NCBI GenBank assembly: GCA_023052935.1
Contig: CM041293.1
Location: 154,689,474 to 154,753,473, forward strand
Source of the DNA: Piezodorus guildinii
Taxonomy: Eukaryota > Arthropoda > Insecta > Hemiptera > Pentatomidae
Direction: 5' to 3'
Length of the DNA: 64,000 nucleotides
Position 1 is the stretch's first letter; every line of letters begins with the position of its first letter. The translations under genes and the position numbers were made by a program. The notes beneath the pieces are model-generated. The model saw only the letters and a program-made list of their open reading frames with translations. It had not been told where the DNA came from and made no database searches. Below, piece after piece: positions 23,100-35,424 of this stretch.

Positions 23100-23490
23100 A
23101 TATGTTTGGGGGTGTGATCATCAAATGAATTTTACTAATAAAAACTATTACATTTTTCTATCAGCGTTTCAGCCTAAATTTTAGGCCTTATCAGGGCTAA
23201 AAAAAAACATAAATACAAATTAAAATTATTATTAAAGGAAATAACGAGATAACCGTTATAGTGTTTCTATATTTCATTACCCTTATCTTGCTTTTTTTTT
23301 CCTTTATATTGTCTTTCATTTTTTTTTTTTGTTTTTTTTTAGTTGGTTATCTTGTTTTTTTTTAGTTGGTTATCCTGAAGTCCTGGTAAAGACTTTACTT
23401 AAGGCCGAAATGTCGGCACACAAATATAATAAGTTTTCTTATTAGTACGGTATATCATATGGCCGCACTTCTCCAATTTAAAACTACTAT
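23100..23490. mobile_element. Short inverted pair of Penelope-type ends
   Basis: Two hammerhead-like motifs face each other across ~200 bp. On the minus strand is CTGATAA, a GGCCT/AGGC-type stem and GAAACGCT (23163-23194); on the plus strand is CTGGTAA, a stem and GAAATGTC (23393-23414). Outer flanks (GTTTGGGGGTGTG on the left, GGCCGCACTTCTCC on the right) resemble the GGTTGGGGGTGCGGTC and GACCGCACCCCCAACC ends of the large palindrome at 47258-49309. This appears to be a smaller, older relative with damaged cores. Confidence 0.6.
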
Positions 23491-23859
23491 TAGTCATATA
23501 ATGTTAGAGAATGTATTGTACTATAAATATTATCAAAATATTCCGTATCGGATCTGTTTAACAGAGTAAAAATTATATGACAATAGCTTAGGAGTTTTAT
23601 TACATTTATCAAATGGAGCATAAAAAACAAACTTTTCATATTTTACTTCTTCTTTGTTTATAATTATATTTATAAGGGCTTATACTAATAGATTAATTAA
23701 TTAACTATAAAATTCATTAAAATTGGATAACCCCCATTCTATATCAAGAAAAAATTTGTCTAGTCCTCTAATTAATCCGCAGAAAAACAATATAGAACTA
23801 AGGTATAAGAAGTTAAGTTTAGATACTCTTAAAAGTTTCTTTATTATTGTTATTCAACG

Positions 23860-24115
23860 TCACTTTGAGGTACTGTGGCTAATCGAACGATGGCTAATGA
23901 ACTTCCAGGTTTATTTACGATGAGGATCTTTAACGAGTACCTGACATCACACCGGCTCGTGACCTGTATTTTACGTCCTCTCTGAAGGACGACATAACCA
24001 AGGATACTTTACTCCCTCTAAAAACTCTTAAGGCCATTTGTCGGGTTGGCACCAGCGATCTTGTTCAACAAAGGCTGTTATACTAACCACTAACCAAAAG
24101 GCGACCCCAGCCCTA
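23860..24115 (-). mobile_element. SINE-1 copy, diverged
   Basis: Minus-strand SINE-1 with recognisable GTCACTTTGAGGTACTGTGG, TTAACGAGTACCTGACAT, ACGTCCTCTCTGAAGGACG and a tRNA-like head ending AGGCTGTTATACTAACCAC. Box B is poorly conserved. Old copy. Confidence 0.8.
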
Positions 24116-24194
24116 AACAGTGTTTAAAATACACCTTCCATATTCCGATTGACTAAAAAATTCTGACAAGTAGCTTTTTTTAGAAACAGTAATA

Positions 24195-24620
24195 TGTATT
24201 GGTAAAACCAGTGATATTATACGGAACAGAGACTGTGCGTTCCCAAACTGGAGAAACTGCTGAAAATGGAGAAGATTAATAAGACCTCACACCGTGGACC
24301 CAAACACACATCTATAGGCCCCAGCATCAGTAGAATATAGACTGAAATCCAACAGAGAAATTTACAGTGAAGTCCTGACTTGGAAACAGAAATGAAGAAG
24401 ACAGATTTTATGGAAACAGGAAAAAAAATGGTCGAAGAGAGATTGAACAAGAAGACTTTCAGTAAGAATATGGGGCACAAATTAAATTACAGATGCACTA
24501 CACAAATCTACCAGAAAACAAAGTAGCTCAAGACCATGCAGAATTATGTAGGAATAGGACAGAATACCATAAATTCATATAAAATAAGATATTTTTGGTG
24601 GACAGTAAAAAACCAAAAAT
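24195..24620 (+). pseudogene. RTE-like LINE C-terminal fragment
   Basis: The plus strand reads LVKPVILYGTETVRS (about 24203-24245), the motif found after the YADD region in RTE-like reverse transcriptases. After a shift it reads EYRLKSNREIYSEV (about 24330-24375) and a basic region like the usual tail. Frames are broken throughout. The clade is inferred from motif wording alone. Confidence 0.55.
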
Positions 24621-26115
24621 AAAAAACAAATCAAATTTCGTAAAAATGGAAGAAAAGAGGAAAACGTTCAGGGAAATACTCAAGCAATGATGAATCAAGA
24701 GATAACTTAACTGAAAAATATGCCTGCATAATAGTCTGTTTCACGCCAAAGAAATAAAAATCTCAATAGTAAATCTAGTTTAATTAATGAAATTTGATGT
24801 ATGAAAATCAGTAATTTCGGAAGCAATGTTTAATATGTGCCTTTTCATAGCTTTGGGTATTTCTTATATAAAATACATCCACTATCTTTAGTAATATCCC
24901 TTTACCAATGCACGAGAGTATATTTATCAATAATAAGCATGCAAAATGTATACGTTTAGTATGTGAAACATTAAGGAATTGATTGCATTAACATATTATC
25001 TTATGCATGTATTGTTTGGAATACACTAAGGCTTTGACCATCAACAAACACTTTCTTGTGAGATGTTCCATAAAACATAAATATTTCTCGTTTAGTAGAA
25101 TTCTAAATTATATACTTCGTCTTAAAAGTAAAACTCGTGCTTTCTTGTTTGTTTACGATTTGGAGATTGGAGTTGGGAGGTATCTCATAGTAATTACTAA
25201 TTAACTTAAGACCCTACTGATTTAAAAATATATAAAACTTTGTACGAGTTTGACAGACATTATCAGGCACCAGAAATTTACATTATTGTGATTTTTATAA
25301 GCTGATGCATGATAAGAAAACCAATTAATGACAACAGATAACATTCAAGTTGCTATGAATTGATTTATGTTAATCAAAAGACTTGATGAGACGAAGCCTC
25401 CAAATAATTCGTAATTGACTTACCTAACATATTGAAAGCGGAGGTACCCATTCTGACTGACCTCCCACAGATTACTGCCGCATATCTCATTCATCGGCTC
25501 TGTTCATAGCAAGATAGCTCCCCCCACCCAATGTTCTGACAAAACTTGTTTTCTTTCCTCTGGCATATTCTGAGAAGAATCTGTCCTTGAGGACCTATTA
25601 CTTCCACTCAAGGGCTTATTTAGCATGCTTTGGACCGGTTATTCGGTGTTCCAAGCCGTACTATGGAAGTGAGGATAGCAGAGAGATCATTCTAAGAAGG
25701 AGGATTGTTACTATGATTGCAATTCTTGAATCATCTTTAGTAATTGAGAAATTAATTTACCGAATGCGTGTGACAACCAATTAGATGAGAAATCGGATAA
25801 TATATTTAGTATCTCGACATTGCATGCATCCCAAAATCAGAAAAGCATAAGATCATTAAAAAGAAGCTGTGGAAAGAGGAGTGGAGAATTCTTCTATCAA
25901 ATAAGAACATTTAGAAAATAATGATTAAATTGTTTTAATTTAACGGAAAATAGAAATTTTTATTTTTGGAATACTGATAGTAAAAAGAAAATTTCATATA
26001 ACGAATGTTTCCATTACTATTGGTTTATCTAGAGGATTTGTGAAAGTATCTGATAATGGATTTCACATATAGGCTTCTAAAGTACATGCTAGCTTCCCCT
26101 CCACAAAGAAAAATT
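24621..26115. other. No gene seen
   Basis: Open frames at 25007-25204 and 25587-25784 are short and have no recognisable motifs. I see no repeats matching other parts of the window. Confidence 0.4.
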
Positions 26116-26788
26116 AACTTACCTATATATGGAATATATAGTAAGGGAAAGTATTGCGATCTTTAAAATTTTCGAATTCCAGTTTTCAACGGGAATACAC
26201 GTTTTAGGCCCCTTGAGTCTAAATGACCAAGTCCCGCATAAAAGGTATGTGTGTGGGGTAACTCCCGTGGGTAAACGAAAATGCCTATGAAACTGAAATT
26301 TCATATTTAAGACAACTATACGCTCGAGATGTTACAGAACCTTTTTTATCAAAATTAGCTAACCAGAGAGCCACTTTATTCCATGCATTTTGCACCTTTT
26401 TACGATTTTCTCAAAAACGGCCCAAAAGATTTTGATTAAACACGCTATATGGATGCAAAATTTAATGGGCTTTGATGGTTATTTGATAGTAAGAACAGAT
26501 AGACGTATAATATACCGTTGGGAAGAGAAATATTTTAGAAAACATCTGATACAAAAAGTTTTAAAAGGTAATATAAAGTGACAAATATATAAATTACTGA
26601 TTAAAAGTTTAATATAATTATATTATTTAATCTAAATCATATATTTCCAACGCAAATGAATACACTTTTTATTAAAATAAACTTAAAATATATTTTTCAA
26701 ATTGAAGTATATTTAATAGTAATAAAATTGATTTTAACAGTCGAGGTAAGTGAAAGTCGTGTGTTGTCCGCACCAGATTTTTTTTTTA
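26116..26788 (-). repeat. REP-A copy with internal deletion
   Basis: Both REP-A ends are present: AACTTACCTATATATGGAAT at the left and GAGGTAAGTGAAAGTCGTGT with CCGCACCAGATTT at the right. The middle section between TTTAATGGGCTTTGATGG and ATAATATACCGTTGG is missing relative to the copy at 28921. Confidence 0.85.
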
Positions 26789-27319
26789 CTTTTATTAAGG
26801 ATCGTCATTGGATAATTGGGAATAAAACAGTTATGTTAAGGACAAGTGAGATTGTATGGACAGGGTGTTTGGAATTGAAATATCTATTTCGGGCTGAATA
26901 TTCAACAAATGAGATATAAAAAATATTCACGTACATGGATGACTTTATAGTACAAAATAAGAGGGATGTACGTTTTCGAAAGATAATGTATGGATGCGGT
27001 AGAAAGAAAATGGTTTAGTAAAGGCTCAAAGCTCAAGCCCATATGAACAAATAAATAGCCTTGGTTGGTGGTAGATAAATGAGCTTTTTGAAGATTAGAA
27101 CTTTGGCGTGAGTCAGTATCTCGAAGCAGATCCCTGTCGTTTCATTTTACTATGTGGTTTACAAATGGCAATTGTTAAGATAGACAAGGTTAACAAGAAA
27201 AAGTGGAACATTATTGATGGATACAGTATGGTAGAAAGGTATAGGTGTAAGACCAAGAATAAATATCATTTGATGGGATAGGTCAAAGTTAATTTTAATC
27301 ATCCAGAATTGATATGCTA
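26789..27319. other. No gene seen
   Basis: No supported feature between REP-A and the mariner element. Confidence 0.45.
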
Positions 27320-28168
27320 TTGGGTTGTGTCACGTGGAATGACCGTTTTCAAGGTAAAGGATTTTTATTAAAAATACGATATGAAAACTAGATAATTTTA
27401 TTCGAAAATATTTACCTTCTTTTTCTACACATTTTTCCCAACGTGACACCAACTTTTTTATCCCCGAACTGAAAAACTCTGAGCTTTGAAGTGAAACAAA
27501 ATTTGAAAACGCACTTTTCACTTGATCATCATTTTCAAAAAGTTTTCCTTTGACGAAGTTGTCTGAATTCCTGAACAGGTGGTAATCTGTTGGAGACAAG
27601 TCGAGAGAATATGGTGGGTGCGGAAGAACTTCGTAGCCCAGTTCTTTCAATTTTGGTACGGTATGTTTTGAAACACGGGGTCTTGCTGCTGCTCAGTGAG
27701 ATCATGAGGTACCCATGCATAAGCTTTTTTACTTTCCCAATATACGTTAAATGTCTGGAAATGGTAGATGCACTTGCATTTAGTTGTGCAGAGAGTCCTT
27801 TAACTATTCGGTAGGGGTTTCCTTCGGTATCCCCAGCTGAAAACTTAGCAAACCAACGGCGAATGGTCCGTTCATTAACACTCCGTTTCCCCAAACGCCT
27901 TGCAAATGTTTCTAGCGGCCTCAGCTGCTGAATGACCGAGTTTAAACTCGTACAAAAATATTACTCGAAAATCGCGTGTTTCCATGTTCATATTTGGAGG
28001 TATACTAAAAAGTGGGGAATTGATTGGCAAGCTAATGTTTATAATACAAAGATAGAGGATTAGTAACTGTTTACTTTCGGACTTTCGGAAGAAAACAACA
28101 GAGACCTGCAAAATTCTTCATGTATTTCAGAAACTATAAAAACGGAAATTTCATGTGAAACAACCCAA
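27320..28168 (-). mobile_element. mariner element with internal deletion
   Basis: The left end TTGGGTTGTGTCACGTGGAA (27320) and right end, reverse complement TTGGGTTGTTTCACATGAAA (ending 28168), form inverted repeats of about 30 bp, each next to TA. At 849 bp the element is shorter than a typical ~1.3-kb mariner. The transposase pseudogene runs on the minus strand, and the missing DNA is in its centre. Confidence 0.88.
27330..28080 (-). pseudogene. mariner transposase, central domain deleted
   Basis: From the right end inward, the minus strand reads METRDFRVIFLYEFKLGHSA and ARNICKAFGE (about 28000-27890, first DNA-binding motif), then NERTIRRWFAKFSAGDT (about 27880-27820) and the second helix-turn-helix ASASTISRHLTYIGKVKKL. 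After a short linker it jumps to the C-terminal block LGYEVLPHPPYSLDLSPTDYHLF (about 27640-27575), which holds the third catalytic Asp. The region with the first two catalytic Asp residues is absent. Several frame changes occur. The family is mariner (D,D34D) by the HPPYSxDLxPTDYHLF signature. Confidence 0.88.
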
Positions 28169-28920
28169 TAGAATGTCTATGGAAAAACAATTTAAATTTT
28201 TGTAAAACGACTCTCCTCCGACTGACGTGGCGCCAGCAAACGTTTGCACAGAGAGAAGTGAGTCAATTAAATAATATGATTCATATTGAGTCTAACAAAA
28301 AACACTATACTGTTAAATTAGCTGACACAGGTGTTACTAGTGCAGGCAGATTGTAGCCAATAGAGAGAAAGATAATGAGATGCACGCATGAGACAATGTA
28401 AATGGAAGAGGAGTACTGACCTAACAAAGAACAAGAGGTTTCGATAAAGGCAATGAGGACCTTGAGACATCTATGAGGAAAAGAGGACGGGGAAGGATTG
28501 ACTTAACAAGTGGATCTTTGGCAATTTAATACAACTTATGGACATCGAGGATACCGTCAGAGGATCTAAGAAGCAATAGAGAAACTGGGAATTAGATAAG
28601 AGAACTATCTAACAGAGAGAAATTTATAAAAATAGTCTACAGTTATAAGGTCCATGTGTTGAATTGTAAAAGGTAGGAAGAAAGTGGACAGAGAAGCGAA
28701 GAAAGAGAGTGGGGTTAACATGAAGAGAATGTGTATAGAAACAAATCAAAAGATTTTCGCATGGTTTCCAGCTGATCTATTTCGCGATAAATATAGATAA
28801 GAACCACAAAGTATAACTAAGAAATGTAAGGTGGTGGTGTTAAACTAGACTAAGGGGAGCAGAATGTTCTTTTTGCCTATACCGTAATTGATTAGTTGTT
28901 TCCTTCCTCGCCTCCATTTT
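28169..28920. other. No gene seen
   Basis: Purine-rich plus strand (many GAGAGA/AGGAAG runs) between mariner and REP-A. Nothing recognisable as coding. Confidence 0.4.
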
Positions 28921-29716
28921 TGCTTTCACTTACCTATATATGAAATATTTAGTAAGGGGAAGTATTGCGATCGTGAAGATTTTCCGATTCCAGTTTTTAA
29001 CTACACGTTTTAGGGTCCCTTGAGCCTAAATGACCAAGTTCCACAAAAAGGTGTGTGTGTTTGTGGTAACTCCCGGGCGAAAATGAAAAGTCCTGTGAAA
29101 CTGAAATTTCATATTTAAGACAACTATACGCGCGAGATGTTACAAAAACATTTTCGTAAAAATCAGCTAACCAGAAGAGCCACTTTATACCTAACGATTT
29201 TGACTAAACTCACTAGGGCTTTAATATTATTTCATTCTGATTGAAATAGTCTTAAATGCCGATATTTTAAATTTTCTTCCTCTAAAGTACCTTTAATTTT
29301 GTAGATTTGAAAAAATTAGGCACATCGTCTTGTTAGCATTAATAAATAACAGCTAAATATGCAAGTTGAGCGAATTTGATAAACAATTAAAAGAGAAAAG
29401 TGCAAACATATTTTTAATGCAGTTTTTGAACACAAGAATAGTAGTATAGATATATAATATACCCGTTGGATAGCTAAAGATCTTAGAAAATATAATATCT
29501 ATATAAGGAATTTTAAAAATTAATGGGGAGTGATAAAAAGCCGATGAAACTAATCGATTGCTGTTGATGAAAATATAATAGATTATTTAATAAAACACAT
29601 TTTTCTATTGACATTTAATATAATTAATTCTTAGACAATTTATTTTTATCTCTAAATGTATAAATTGATTTTAACAACGGAGGAAAGTCGTGTGTTGCGC
29701 GCACCAGATTTTTTTG
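28921..29716 (-). repeat. REP-A, full-length copy
   Basis: It begins GCTTTCACTTACCTATATAT and ends CAACGGAGGAAAGTCGTGTG before GCGCACCAGATTTTTTT. The interior shows all family landmarks: GTATTGCGATCGTGAAGATT, GGTCCCTTGAGCCTAAATGA, a GT-rich tract, ATTTCATATTTAAGACAACT, ATATGCAAGTTGAGCG and AATATACCCGTTGG. About 795 bp, no coding frame. Confidence 0.88.
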
Positions 29717-30207
29717 TAAACATACTTCTCTGATAAACTTGAATGATTAACACGTTGTTTTATAACTTGGATAGGTTAACCGCTTGAAATTACGATGTTT
29801 TTATTCTAAAAATGCATTTTTTTCACTTCGGTAGAATATTATTGGACTCAAAACTATCTGAAATACCACTCAATAACAAACAACACATCATTAAGAAAGG
29901 AAATTTAAGATTATTGAAGAGCTGAAATAGTACAACAGAAAAACAATACAGTTCTTCTAAGAGATAGATTTAGCAGGTGCATTGGGGCCTATCTCTGCGA
30001 CTCATCCAAATACTATTCAACTAGAATCCCTTAAATAATATTGTGAAAGAACAAAAAAACAAAAACAAAACAAAAATAACAGAAATATGTTTAACTGAAC
30101 TAATAAACCTTGGAATATGTCAATGTAGCCAAATTTCTATCTGATTTTAGGATGTGTTCATTGGCTTAGTACTCTTCTAAGTTATTAAGTTCAAGTTATG
30201 TTGGATT

Positions 30208-31117
30208 TTTTTTTTTTTTTCAACAACAATTTTTATTGAGTAAAATTAAAATATGTCCCAATTTGGACATTAATAGTAGTGCTGAAAGATACCAGACATA
30301 CTACATTCATACAATATTTACACGGCATAAAATTACAATAAAATATATACACAATAATGCATCAAGACAATAGTCAAGAATTCACTTATACCTATATACA
30401 CATACATACATCACATTGAGTGGAGAATCTAGCCAGTGCTAGAACTCCAATATATTTACAAAAGGTCGCGGGGCCACTGCCGTTTCAACCTTCTAGGTGG
30501 GTTGTATGGATGAGTGGAGCTGGATAGGGATTGAGCTAGAGGATTAGGATGATGAAATAGGTTCTGGTGGAAAATTCGGATGGAATTAGGTCTGAAATAA
30601 ATGGAAAATTAAGGTCGTGGTGCAAGGTATAGCTGGAGACATAATAAGGAGCATTTACTATTGTACGGAGGACTTTGGATTGAAAGGATTGAATGCGTTT
30701 GATGTTAGTACGTTTAGCTGTCCCCCACAGTTCAAGTCCTTAGGTCCAGATGGGCTTCAGTATTGTCTTGTAGATTAATAATTTGTTGTCAACTGTTCAG
30801 ATTTTCTGTTGAGTAGTCGGTATAACTGTCCGAATCGTCGGTTGAGTTCTTGTCTTTTAAGTCTTGTATGTGGGTGCCAAGTCAATCTTTTGTCTAACAG
30901 TAAGCCAAGATACCGGACGGTATCTGAGAGAGGAATTGGTAATGAGTTGAAATAAACTGGCGGACAGGATTTTCGTCTAAGAGTAAAGGTTATGTGTTTA
31001 CATTTGGCTTCGTTCACCTTTACACGCCAGTTATTACACCAGTGTTCGATAAGGAAAAGGTGTCTCTGAAGGTTTAAGGATGCTGTTTCAGGATTGGAAC
31101 TGGATGATAGGATGGCG
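30208..31117 (-). pseudogene. Jockey-like LINE, 5'-truncated (second subfamily)
   Basis: The minus strand carries the end of a Jockey-like ORF2: IAILSSSSNPETAS just after the YADD site, WCNNWRVKVNEAKCKHITFT, VRYLGLLLDKRLTWHPHTRLK, then decayed C-terminal blocks and a T-run at 30208. The exact 10-bp repeat ATGTTGGATT at 30198-30207 and 31118-31127 fits the target duplication. Wording differs from the 15717/39236/53163 subfamily, so this is a separate lineage. Frameshifts occur downstream of 30775. Confidence 0.86.
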
Positions 31118-31127
31118 ATGTTGGATT

Positions 31128-31864
31128 AGTATATTATTTCCGAAAACCTAGAATTAACGTAGAGCCGTAGAAATATTTTCATAATGTAATATTAAAATTA
31201 TATTTTAAAATGTAATCATTATATTGGTGTCGGATCCCAGCTATATCATATGAAGGTTAATAATTTATTTTTCGAAGGATAGTTCATTGATAGGCTTTTC
31301 GGTGGGCGGACACATCACACGTCCGATAACCTATTAACCAGCCTTTCTATTTCCAATGCTAATCGATAGTTGAACAATAACATTTTATTTATAGACGGTT
31401 ATCACCCAATAGGACTAATCTCTTAAATAAGTAATTTTTTTTTTAAATTACGATTTTGGCATTATTAGCCAAGGTTCCCTAGTTACACTCTTCAGGAAAT
31501 CACTCAATAACAGACACGGTGTAAAACCCGATTGGTCATATGCGTTATGTTACTTTTACTACACTCATATTGTTGTCATATTGTTTGTTATGTCAACTTA
31601 CAATGGTATTTTAGGTATTTCTGTTTATCGAATCTAAAATAATCATATTGGTTGAACTTACGCACAACATAGAATCTCACTCACTATAAAATCAACTAGA
31701 CGAGAGCTTCTGAGTTTAGTATCTCTATCACAACTAATAATAAGTTAAGAGTGTTCCTATTACCGTAGGAGTGGAAAAATACACAGAGGAGGTTTGCTGG
31801 GAAGTAATTTGACATAGATTCAAATGGTTAAAGTTATTTAATTATAATCAGTGTAGGATATTAG
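31128..31864. other. No gene seen
   Basis: No supported feature. Confidence 0.4.
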
Positions 31865-31960
31865 GCCCATTATTTTCAATAATGAACCTGTGGAATCAAA
31901 CAAGAAAAACAGTATTTCACCCTCCTCTCTCCCTCGAAATTTGCGGTCAAAATAGGTCAA
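31865..31960 (+). repeat. End fragment of the 17984-21056 repeat family
   Basis: CATTATTTTCAATAATGAACCTG, then CACCCTCCTCTCTCCCTCG and CTCGAAATTTGCGGTC, match the terminal ~95 bp of the inverted-repeat mosaic's left arm. No partner arm is visible nearby. Confidence 0.65.
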
Positions 31961-32279
31961 AATTAATAATAATAATAATTTTCTATTTATTTGTCTTTAG
32001 GGCAATCCCCATAAAAATAGAGCTGGCTGGCACAGCACAAATAATAAATTTATCACCAGCAAATATACATTATTTATTACAAATCGAATAAATATTTAAA
32101 ACAAAAACAACAAAAAACATATACAGCAATAAGCATAAAGGTGCTGCAATTTTTAGTATTACTTTCATCCAACATATACATAAATATCATAAATTAAATA
32201 CAAGATTATCAATATATAATGTACTATGGCAAATACTCAATCCCTACAAAATACTAATAAGTCTCGAAACCTTTAAGAG

Positions 32280-32600
32280 TGATTAACATTCGGAGAAGAA
32301 AGATGTTAAAATCTTATTTTAAGATTTTCTTTGACAAAAATAAATAATGATTTCAGGTCTATTACGTGGGTTCCGCAAGAATTTTTATAAAAGCCATCAG
32401 TAATCACGTCATTCAATACAGGCATGAAACGGGTTCTATTTTCATGGTATGCGGGACATCGAGCAAAAAAATAGAAACAATTTTCCAATGCGTCTCCATC
32501 ACAAACTGGGCACGGCTTCTGTGGTTCCAGGCTATACTTCTGCGGGCCGACACTAAAGGAGATGGCTTACCTTCCCGACAGTCTGATCTGGGCTAAAGTC
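32280..32600 (-). pseudogene. LINE C-terminal cysteine/histidine region
   Basis: The minus strand reads a CPVCDGDALENCFYFFARCPAYHENR-like block (about 32510-32440) with spacing typical of the finger at the end of R1/I/Jockey-type ORF2, followed by a short tail ending near 32306. Only this piece survives. Confidence 0.5.
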
Positions 32601-32667
32601 CTAACATACGCGATATTGCAGCCTAACATCAAAAAAGTTTGCGGAAGGACGGTGTCAGCAATCGGTA

Positions 32668-32672
<5 letters not shown>

Positions 32673-32722
<50 letters not shown>
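32673..32722. repeat. TA microsatellite
   Basis: Pure (TA)n of ~50 bp. Confidence 0.95.
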
Positions 32723-32725
<3 letters not shown>

Positions 32726-33939
32726 GATTTTTTTAATATATAGGATCCCGATAAAATTACGTTGGGAACAATTGCTCTCTTATTTTCCTTCTGTTTGTAC
32801 ATTTTTGTGTGAATGAAATATTTTATCACTATTGCCATTGTTTCTTATGGGTCAGAATGTAATAATACTAAAGAAAATGCATATATAATTAATAAAATAG
32901 TATATAATAAAACAATGGTCCTAAAGCAGTTATATAGGATTTACCCTATTTCATCTGTTTTATTAAAATTATCAATGTACTGATTCCAATAAGCTTTTTA
33001 AAAATATCTTTTCCTCTTTAAAAATATAAGTGGCCGAGTTATCAGTATCAGCATCTCTTATCAATACCATATAGATTTTTTTTTTAAATGTCCCACAAAT
33101 GTACTTAAAGAAATGGAACAAAATGTGTGTTTTGAATAAAATATAAATATTTAACGTGATTTTAGGGGGCTTTTAGATGAACGGAATGAAACGTTTTTTG
33201 ATAAATGAAGGTGGAAAGTGTCTAATATTTCAGACAATGAATTCTATTATTAGTCCGAAGTCCATTAACAAACATTTCGAGAAAAAAAACCCTAATAATT
33301 GAATTATCAACGTTATATTGAATCGCAGGTTTAAAGAAAACGAAACCAAATCCTTATAGCTTCTTTGTACTTGTGGGCTTGTCTTTTCTAGTATTATTTG
33401 CATCCAAGCATTTTCGAGGTAATTCATAGTCAATTAACTCAAGTTTATCATACAATTCGTATTAAACTTCCTCACTGTCTTCAGTAGGGGAATCTGCGTT
33501 AAGTGACGAGATTTTAAACCAAGCCACTAAAATATGGTCTCCGACATCAGATCTCTAAACAACTGTGATGCCTAAAAGCTAAAAGAACTGACCCACAATG
33601 CGGAAATGACTCTATTTCCTATAACTCATCCGAAAACTAAACAATTATTATTTCCTCCTCTGGCCAGCGACCTGTCTTTCAATATCACGAATCTAAATGG
33701 TATCCCTTAACTTTAACTTCTGATATTAACCTCCTGTATTTAACTTCTAGCTCAATTGTAAATTTTCAATTTACGCCATGAATCCCATGAGACAGTGTAG
33801 TAATATTTGCATCCATGCAGTTTCGAAGTAATTCGTAGTCAATTAACTCTGGAGATCTGAACGGGAGACTTGTTAAAATCCAAATAATGAATGTATTTCC
33901 CCAAAGAAGTGCATGAATATTTGAGATATTTTCTAAACT
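32723..33939. other. No gene seen
   Basis: A phrase meaning the same on both copies, GTAATTCATAGTCAATTAACTC near 33419 and GTAATTCGTAGTCAATTAACTC near 33829, recurs ~410 bp apart with related flanks (TTTGCATCCA). This marks an old local duplication. No coding feature. Confidence 0.45.
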
Positions 33940-34291
33940 AAAAAAATCTGGTGCGCGCGACTCACGACTTTCACTTACCTGCGTTTTAAAAATCGATTTA
34001 AGAGCTTTTAAAAACATTTAGAAATGAAAATAAATTGTCAACGAATCAATTACGTTGAGTTCCAATAAAAACATGTGTTTTATTAAATAATCTATTATAT
34101 TTTATCTACGACAATCATTTTATCGGCTTTTCATCATCTGTTAACTTTTACAATAGTAGGTATAAGATGATATTTTTTCTAAAATCTTTGGCATTCCAGC
34201 GGTATATTATACACGTACATTACTGTTATTAAATTAAAAAACAAAAAATACATTAAAAAACATTTTGCAGTTATCTCCTGTAGTTAGACAT
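33940..34291 (+). repeat. REP-A, left part (split by gypsy element)
   Basis: Runs from AAAAAAATCTGGTGCGCGCG and ACTTTCACTTACCTGCG to CTCCTGTAGTTAGACAT, where the gypsy LTR starts. The rest of the same copy resumes at 41416. Confidence 0.9.
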
Positions 34292-34473
34292 TGTGGTGTA
34301 TTTCCAAACTTACAACTATTCACAATTCACAATTACTTTATTAGTTAACCATTACACAAGTTTCAATATCGAACAAATCTGAAAAACGTGGAATAATATT
34401 AAAAACATATGTTTTTTCTTTCTATAAACATATTGTTTTATCGATCACATTTCGATAAACATTTTAATAACAC
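34292..34473 (-). repeat. gypsy LTR (3' LTR)
   Basis: Starts TGTGGTGTATTTCC and matches the LTR at 41231 over its whole length (for example ACTTACAACTATTCACAATT and TATTGTTTTATCGATCACAT). A TA microsatellite (34474-34540) lies just inside, where a polypurine tract would be expected. Confidence 0.88.
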
Positions 34474-34500
34474 ACACATATATATGTATATATATTATAT

Positions 34501-34542
<42 letters not shown>

Positions 34543-34599
34543 ACTATCCGCAACTTAATGAATTCTTGTTTTGTTTTTTTTTTCCTATAGGTTAAGCCT

Positions 34600-35424
34600 A
34601 ACTACAAGGTTCCTCTCTCTCTGCGATCGCCTCACTGTGGATGTTGTTTCTGATGTTGCATCTTCTAGAGTAGGCGGTTCTGTGTTACTTGATGAACAGT
34701 TTGAGTCGAATTTCCTTTTCGGCTCGGGATATATCTTTTGATGACATATCCATGATCCAACTCCATAAAGTAATGTAGTTTCCCTAAGCGTTCGATCACG
34801 GTTCCGAATTTCCAGAGATCAGACCCTGAGTAATTTCTTGCTTGAACTCTATCGCCAGATTGAAAAACTCGAACTTTAACGTTTAAAGTTGATGGCTTAT
34901 ACGTTTTGACTGGTGTTATTACATGTTATGTTATAATTACAGGTGTGAACGTGTTCGCAGTTGCCTGTTCAGGTGAATTTCAGCTGGCGACTTACCATTA
35001 GCGAGGGGCGTTGATTTAAATTTGAACAAGAATACATTTAATTTTGTTTTATGGTTCCTGGATCGTCTACCATACATTTCAGCTTTTTCTTAGGTTTTGA
35101 ACAGACCTTTAAGCTAACCCGTTTGTAGCAGGATAATTCGGTACACAGAACCATTGGGAAATACCATTACTTTTACAAAAATTTAAAAATTCATCAGATT
35201 TGAAAATAGCAGCATTGTCTGAAACTATAATAGTAGGTAATCCATTTCTTCAAAATATTTCTTCTAACGAATTTATTGTAGAACCGGAGGTTGGCGGTTT
35301 AGGGACATAGTAATTTCTACCCATTTAGTTTTAGCGTCTACTACAACAAAAAAATAATTATCTTTAAAAGGGCCAGCATAGTATTCTAAGATATGTATTC
35401 TTTGCCATGTTCCCGCGGTCTCTT
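34600..35424 (-). pseudogene. gypsy integrase core, C-terminal part
   Basis: The minus strand reads EKLYSWEE, YYAGPFKDNYFFVVVDAKTKWVE (first catalytic Asp, about 35385-35320), a DNA segment matching the DNG/second Asp area, and KSPAEIHLNRQLRTR near 34960, the usual C-terminal GxSPxE-like block. Multiple stops interrupt it. The N-terminal zinc-binding half lies beyond the LINE insertion, at 37155-37493. Confidence 0.78.

Noticed and set aside
24217..24480. 87-codon minus-strand frame rich in Phe, Ser and Leu
   Set aside because: Antisense of the RTE-like fragment at 24195-24620; low-complexity composition.
28300..28860. Purine-rich plus strand as a possible LINE gag
   Set aside because: No frame stays open and no knuckle or motif is visible.
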